Assembly (NCBI GenBank): GCA_025774205.1
Contig: JALGWK010000039.1
Coordinates: 1-15,125, forward strand
DNA length: 15,125 bases
Source of the DNA: a bacterium
GTDB lineage: Bacteria; Blakebacterota; Blakebacteria; Blakebacterales; Blakebacteraceae
Direction of reading: 5' to 3'
Below are positions 12,541-15,125 of the stretch, one piece after another. Position 1 is the first letter of the stretch. The number at the start of each line of letters is the position of its first letter. The position numbers were made by a program, and so were the translations under genes. The notes beneath the pieces were generated by a model. It worked only from the letters and a program-made list of their open reading frames with translations, did not search any database and had not been told where the DNA came from.

Positions 12541-12564
12541 CGTGTTTCCACTCCGCGGGAGATG

Positions 12565-13260
12565 TTAGCGTACCAGCGCCTGGGCAGAGGTCCGGTCGAC
12601 CCGTACTCCCGGACTCATGGTCGTTGAGAGGGTCAGACTCCGAACGTAGGTGCCCTTGGCGGCGGCCGGTTTGGCCTGGATGATCGAGCGATAGAACGCC
12701 GAGAAATTATCCAGGATCGTTTCGGCCGTGAAACTCTTCTTGCCGAGCGGGGCATGTACCACACCTGCCTTGTCCACCCGGAATTCGATCTTGCCAGCTT
12801 TAGCTTCGTTGACTGCCTTCGCGATATCCATCGTGACGGTCCCCGACTTGGGATTCGGCATCAGTCCCCGGGGCCCGAGAACCTTCCCCAGCTTGCCGAC
12901 GACGCCCATCATGTCGGGAGTGGTGATACAGACGTCGAATCCGAACCACCCGCCGGTAATCTTTTCGACGATCTCATCGGCGCCCACAGTGTCAGCACCG
13001 GCTTCCTCCGCCTCGGTGGCCTTGGGGCCCCTGGCGATCACGAGCACGTTCACCGACTTGCCCAGTCCGTGGGGCAAAACCACCGTCCCCCGTACGACCT
13101 GGTCGGCGTGACGGGGATCGACACTCAGGCGAACCGCGACCTCTACCGTCTCATCGAAGGCCGTGTTCGGGAACTGGAGCAGCTTCTCGACAGCCTCCGC
13201 GATGGAGTACTCCATCCCCGGATCGATCTGTCCGGCGGACTCGCTGTAACGCTTCGCCAT
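12565..13260 (-). CDS. rplA: 50S ribosomal protein uL1
   Basis: uL1 forms the L1 stalk, which guides deacylated tRNA from the E site, and in many bacteria it represses its own operon by binding its mRNA. The 231-residue length is standard. Key segments are [17 protein letters not shown] (57-73), the conserved [14 protein letters not shown] (129-142) and the ending [14 protein letters not shown]. The ATG at 13260 overlaps the rplK TGA (TGATG), with AAGGAG 7 bases upstream inside the last codons of rplK, so the two genes are probably coupled. A GTG three bases earlier is too close to that binding site. The gene is intact. Confidence 0.97.
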   Translation of the reverse strand: MAKRYSESAGQIDPGMEYSIAEAVEKLLQFPNTAFDETVEVAVRLSVDPRHADQVVRGTVVLPHGLGKSVNVLVIARGPKATEAEEAGADTVGADEIVEKITGGWFGFDVCITTPDMMGVVGKLGKVLGPRGLMPNPKSGTVTMDIAKAVNEAKAGKIEFRVDKAGVVHAPLGKKSFTAETILDNFSAFYRSIIQAKPAAAKGTYVRSLTLSTTMSPGVRVDRTSAQALVR

Positions 13261-13829
13261 CACTCTTCTCCTTCTGCGGAGGCGCCATCGGCCCCCTCGC
13301 CCTCAGGAGCGCCTTCCGCCCCTTCCGCGACCGCAGGCGCGGCCTCCTCAACCGCGCTGACCCGCGAGGCTTCTATCTCTTCAGCGGAGGCGACCTCCCC
13401 GGTCTCCCCTTCCACCATCACACCCATGCTGCGGGCAGCGCCCCGGATCATCGACTTCGCCGATTCGAGATCAACCGCGTTGAGATCGGGCATTTTCAGC
13501 TGCGCGATCTCCTCGATGTCCTTCTCCATGATCCGTCCCACCTTCACCCGGTTCGGCTCTCCCGATCCCTTCTCCAGCTTGATCGCCTTCTTGATGAGAA
13601 CGGCGGCCGGTGGAGTCTTGGTGATGAAGGAGAAGGTCCGGTCCTGGTAGATCGTGATCACGGCCGGGATGATCGTGCCGTGGTCTTTCTGGGTCCGGTC
13701 ATTAAAGGTCTTGCAGAACTCCATGATGTTGATCTGTGCCGGACCGAGAGCGGTACCGACCGGGGGCGCAGGTGTGGCCTGCCCTCCGGGGATCTGAAGC
13801 TTGATTGTCTGAATGACTTTCTTTGCCAC
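13260..13829 (-). CDS. rplK: 50S ribosomal protein uL11 with an acidic C-terminal extension
   Basis: uL11 lies at the GTPase-associated centre beside the base of the uL10/bL12 stalk. Residues 1-140 are a full uL11: a proline-rich N-terminal domain ([22 protein letters not shown]), the linker [15 protein letters not shown], and the rRNA-binding C-terminal domain ([29 protein letters not shown]). Usual length is about 141. Here 49 further residues follow, with 15 Asp/Glu and one Arg, otherwise Ala, Gly, Ser and Val. The start is GTG at 13829 with AAAGGA 7 bases upstream, and the family N-terminus MAKKV fits. A pair of tandem hairpins immediately precedes that binding site. The tail's last codons also carry the rplA ribosome binding site. 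Confidence 0.96.
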   Translation of the reverse strand: MAKKVIQTIKLQIPGGQATPAPPVGTALGPAQINIMEFCKTFNDRTQKDHGTIIPAVITIYQDRTFSFITKTPPAAVLIKKAIKLEKGSGEPNRVKVGRIMEKDIEEIAQLKMPDLNAVDLESAKSMIRGAARSMGVMVEGETGEVASAEEIEASRVSAVEEAAPAVAEGAEGAPEGEGADGASAEGEE

Positions 13830-13836
13830 GAGTCTT

Positions 13837-13900
13837 TCCTTTCAGGACCTCGTTTCCCTCGGTCCTGCGTCCTTTCAGGGTCTCACTCTGTTCGACCCTG
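13837..13900 (-). promoter_or_regulatory. Twin tandem hairpins, each followed by AAAGGA, in the rplK leader
   Basis: Two 31-base modules sit two bases apart. The upstream one (13870-13900) has stem CAGGGUC/GACCCUG; the downstream one (13837-13867) has stem CAGGACC/GGUCCUG. Each stem is seven base pairs, each loop is 11 bases beginning and ending with GA (GA-N7-GA), and each is followed directly by AAAGGA. The modules are identical at 21 of 31 positions. The two stem positions that differ change on both sides, so pairing is preserved. The second AAAGGA is the rplK ribosome binding site; the first has no start codon after it. Tandem G-A pairs could extend each stem. A uL1 or other autoregulatory binding site for rplK-rplA is a reasonable hypothesis. 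Confidence 0.65.
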
Positions 13901-13958
13901 TGTTCTATCAAGACAATATTCAGCCGGTGTGATTCATCCTGCCAGCCCTGTCGGGCCG

Positions 13959-14486
13959 TTAATCGAGCGCCTCCACCTGGAGGAAATCGAGTTCCACCGG
14001 AGTGGAGCGGCCGAAGATGCTGACCATGACCCTGACCTTGGCCTTGTCCAGGAACACCTGCTGGACCACCCCGTTGAAATCCTTGAAGGGGCCGTCGACC
14101 ACCTTCACGGCCTCACCCTCTTCGTAGGGGATGTCCAGCTTCTCACGACCCTTGCTGCGGTCCACCTGGCCGAGGACCCGGTGAACCTCGCTCTCCGTGA
14201 TCGATTCCGGCCGACCACCGGCACCGACGAAGGCGGTAACGCCGGGGGTGGAGGTGACCAGGTGCTGGGTCTCATCGGTCATCTCCATCTCGACCAGCAG
14301 ATAGGAAGGCAGGAACTTGCGCGTTTTCTTGCGGCGCTTCCCTTCCTTCATCTCCACGATCTCTTCAGTTGGTATGAGAACCTGGCCGAAGAGGTCCTTG
14401 TGCTCGGAATACTCGACGGCATTCTCGAGATGGGCCTTGGCCTTCTTCTCATGCCCGCTGTATGTGTGGACTACATACCACTTCAT
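13959..14486 (-). CDS. nusG: Transcription termination/antitermination factor NusG
   Basis: NusG binds the beta' clamp helices as a processivity factor and links RNA polymerase to Rho or to the ribosome. The 175-residue protein has an NGN domain (about 1-95; MKWYVVHTYSGHEKKA, then KFLPSYLLVEMEMTDETQHL) and a KOW domain (about 122-175; GEAVKVVDGPFKDFNGVV, MVSIFGRSTPVELDF). The usual FPGY in the NGN domain reads LPSY here, a mild variation. There is no insertion between the domains. The ATG at 14486 has GAGG about 9 bases upstream and follows secE by 30 bases. secE-nusG upstream of the ribosomal stalk genes is a very widespread order. Confidence 0.98.
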   Translation of the reverse strand: MKWYVVHTYSGHEKKAKAHLENAVEYSEHKDLFGQVLIPTEEIVEMKEGKRRKKTRKFLPSYLLVEMEMTDETQHLVTSTPGVTAFVGAGGRPESITESEVHRVLGQVDRSKGREKLDIPYEEGEAVKVVDGPFKDFNGVVQQVFLDKAKVRVMVSIFGRSTPVELDFLQVEALD

Positions 14487-14516
14487 AGCAGTCTGCCTCG
14501 ATACCTGGCCGGTCGG

Positions 14517-14702
14517 TTAACGCAGGACGAGCCGTACGATCTGGTTCAGCACCTGATCTACGGCATAGATGAAGAGCGACAGGATCAGCGAAACGACGAG
14601 GACGACGATCGTCTGCCCCTTCAGTTCTTCCCAGTTGGGCCAGCTCACTTTGTCGAACTCGGCCCGGACGTCTTTCAGATATTCACGGGTACGATTTAAC
14701 AT
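14517..14702 (-). CDS. secE: Preprotein translocase subunit SecE
   Basis: SecE clamps the SecY channel of the Sec translocon in the inner membrane. This is the short single-membrane-span form, 61 residues. A cytoplasmic amphipathic segment (REYLKDVRAEFDKVSWP, with the signature KVSWP at 18-22) leads into a hydrophobic span of about 31-50 (TIVVLVVSLILSLFIYAV), followed by VDQVLNQIV. The start is the ATG at 14702. A longer in-frame reading exists upstream but would run into the tRNA gene. Possible binding sites are AGAGGA 11 bases upstream or a poorly spaced GAGGG next to the ATG, so initiation is not textbook. Confidence 0.95.
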   Translation of the reverse strand: MLNRTREYLKDVRAEFDKVSWPNWEELKGQTIVVLVVSLILSLFIYAVDQVLNQIVRLVLR

Positions 14703-14732
14703 CCCTCTACCCGTCCTCTCAGCGAATGAACC

Positions 14733-14808
14733 TGGCAGGCCTGGAGGGACTCGAACCCCCAACCGCCGGTTTTGGAGACCGGTGCTCTCCCAGTTGAGCT
14801 ACAGGCCT
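14733..14808 (-). tRNA. trnW: tRNA-Trp (anticodon CCA), 3' CCA encoded
   Basis: The minus strand folds as a complete cloverleaf. The acceptor stem is AGGCCTG with CAGGCCT, and the D stem is GCTC/GAGC. The anticodon stem CCGGT/ACCGG encloses loop CTCCAAA with anticodon CCA, giving Trp. The T arm contains GGTTCGAGTCC. The discriminator is G and the terminal CCA is encoded (14733-14735). The body without CCA is 73 bases. It lies between rpmG and secE in the same direction, so it is probably cut out of the tuf-rpmG-secE transcript. This position is a common bacterial arrangement. Confidence 0.97.
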
Positions 14809-14839
14809 GTATCTCTGGATGCCGCCAGACAGGAGCGCT

Positions 14840-14989
14840 TCAGCGCGTCTCCTTGTGCATCGTGTGCGTTCTGCACCAGCGACAATACTTCCTGTACTCC
14901 ACCCGATCGGGATGTAGTCGCCTGTTCTTCTTCGTCGTGTAGTTCCTCCGCTTGCACTTCCCGCAGGCGAGGATCACCAGATCACGCAT
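14840..14989 (-). CDS. rpmG: 50S ribosomal protein bL33, zinc-binding form
   Basis: This 49-residue gene is easy to miss because of its size. It reads [19 protein letters not shown]... and ends ...HTMHKETR. The four cysteines C9, C12, C36 and C39 form two CxxC pairs, which marks the zinc-binding (C+) version of bL33, a small protein near the E site of the 50S subunit. Typical features are the NYTTKKN stretch and the basic C-terminus. The ATG at 14989 is 9 bases after the tuf stop. A run TAGGGG overlapping that stop is the likely ribosome binding site. tRNA-Trp follows 31 bases later. Confidence 0.96.
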   Translation of the reverse strand: MRDLVILACGKCKRRNYTTKKNRRLHPDRVEYRKYCRWCRTHTMHKETR

Positions 14990-14998
14990 CCCGAACCC

Positions 14999-15125
14999 CT
15001 ACTCTATGATTTCGGTGACAACGCCGGCCCCGACGGTGTGGCCGCCCTCACGGATCGCGAAACGGAGTTCCTTCTCCATCGCGATCGGCGTGATCAGCTC
15101 GACCTCCATCTGGATCCGGTCACCA
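14999..15125 (-). CDS. tuf: Elongation factor Tu, C-terminal fragment (cut by window edge)
   Basis: These are the last 41 residues of EF-Tu domain III, including [20 protein letters not shown] and the ending [16 protein letters not shown] followed by TAG. They match the universally conserved EF-Tu C-terminus. The gene enters from the right edge and is directly followed by rpmG, tRNA-Trp and secE, the usual place of the second (tufB-type) copy. The copy at the left edge is the one downstream of fusA, so this block is bracketed by two tuf genes in the same orientation. Confidence 0.97.
   Translation of the reverse strand, partial: GDRIQMEVELITPIAMEKELRFAIREGGHTVGAGVVTEIIE

Noticed and set aside
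13261-13263. GTG start for rplA one codon upstream
   Set aside because: It is only 4 bases from the binding site; the following ATG has normal spacing and matches the family start MAKRY.
14703-14762. Twenty-residue N-terminal extension of SecE
   Set aside because: It overlaps the tRNA-Trp gene and shows no conserved sequence; the ATG at 14702 fits the family start.

Overview
The window is one uninterrupted housekeeping block, with every gene on the minus strand. It reads right to left as: tuf (3' end) - rpmG - tRNA-Trp - secE - nusG - rplK - rplA - rplJ - rplL - rpoB - rpoC - rpsL - rpsG - fusA - tuf (5' end). This is the fused L11/rif (secE-nusG-rplKAJL-rpoBC) and str (rpsL-rpsG-fusA-tuf) arrangement. 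The base composition is GC-rich. The organism looks like a Gram-negative-type bacterium: beta' carries a trigger-loop insertion of about 180 residues (SI3 type), beta has an SI1-type insertion, and bL33 keeps its four zinc cysteines. A member of the FCB group or a neighbouring uncultivated phylum is plausible, but the sequence alone does not fix the taxon. I see no mobile element, CRISPR array, phage gene or accessory gene. All non-coding gaps are about 130 bases or shorter.

Right part (14999-13260): the end of one EF-Tu gene, bL33, tRNA-Trp with an encoded CCA, SecE (the small translocon subunit), the transcription factor NusG, then the stalk-base protein uL11. The 129-base gap before rplK holds two tandem hairpins of the same design whose stems differ by compensatory changes. 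They are a strong candidate for a structured, probably autoregulatory, leader. Middle (13260-3287): uL1, uL10, bL12 and the two large RNA polymerase subunits. Left (3183-1): uS12, uS7, EF-G and the start of a second EF-Tu gene. A probable promoter lies between rpoC and rpsL. Two junctions (rplK/rplA and rpoB/rpoC) overlap as TGATG, which suggests translational coupling.

Three things are not routine. (1) rpoB lacks, in frame, 21 residues that are nearly invariant elsewhere (E. coli positions about 522-542). The gap covers most of the rifampicin-resistance-determining region and fork loop 2. (2) fusA is broken in domain IV: 11 conserved residues are missing and the frame shifts, leaving reading frames of 535 and 151 residues. 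Either both lesions are real, which would be remarkable in essential genes, or the sequence has local deletions. (3) uL10 and uL11, which sit together at the ribosomal stalk base, both carry long acidic C-terminal tails (about 91 and 49 residues) that are absent from ordinary family members. I found no new multi-gene system; the novelty lies in these anomalies and in the RNA leader structures.
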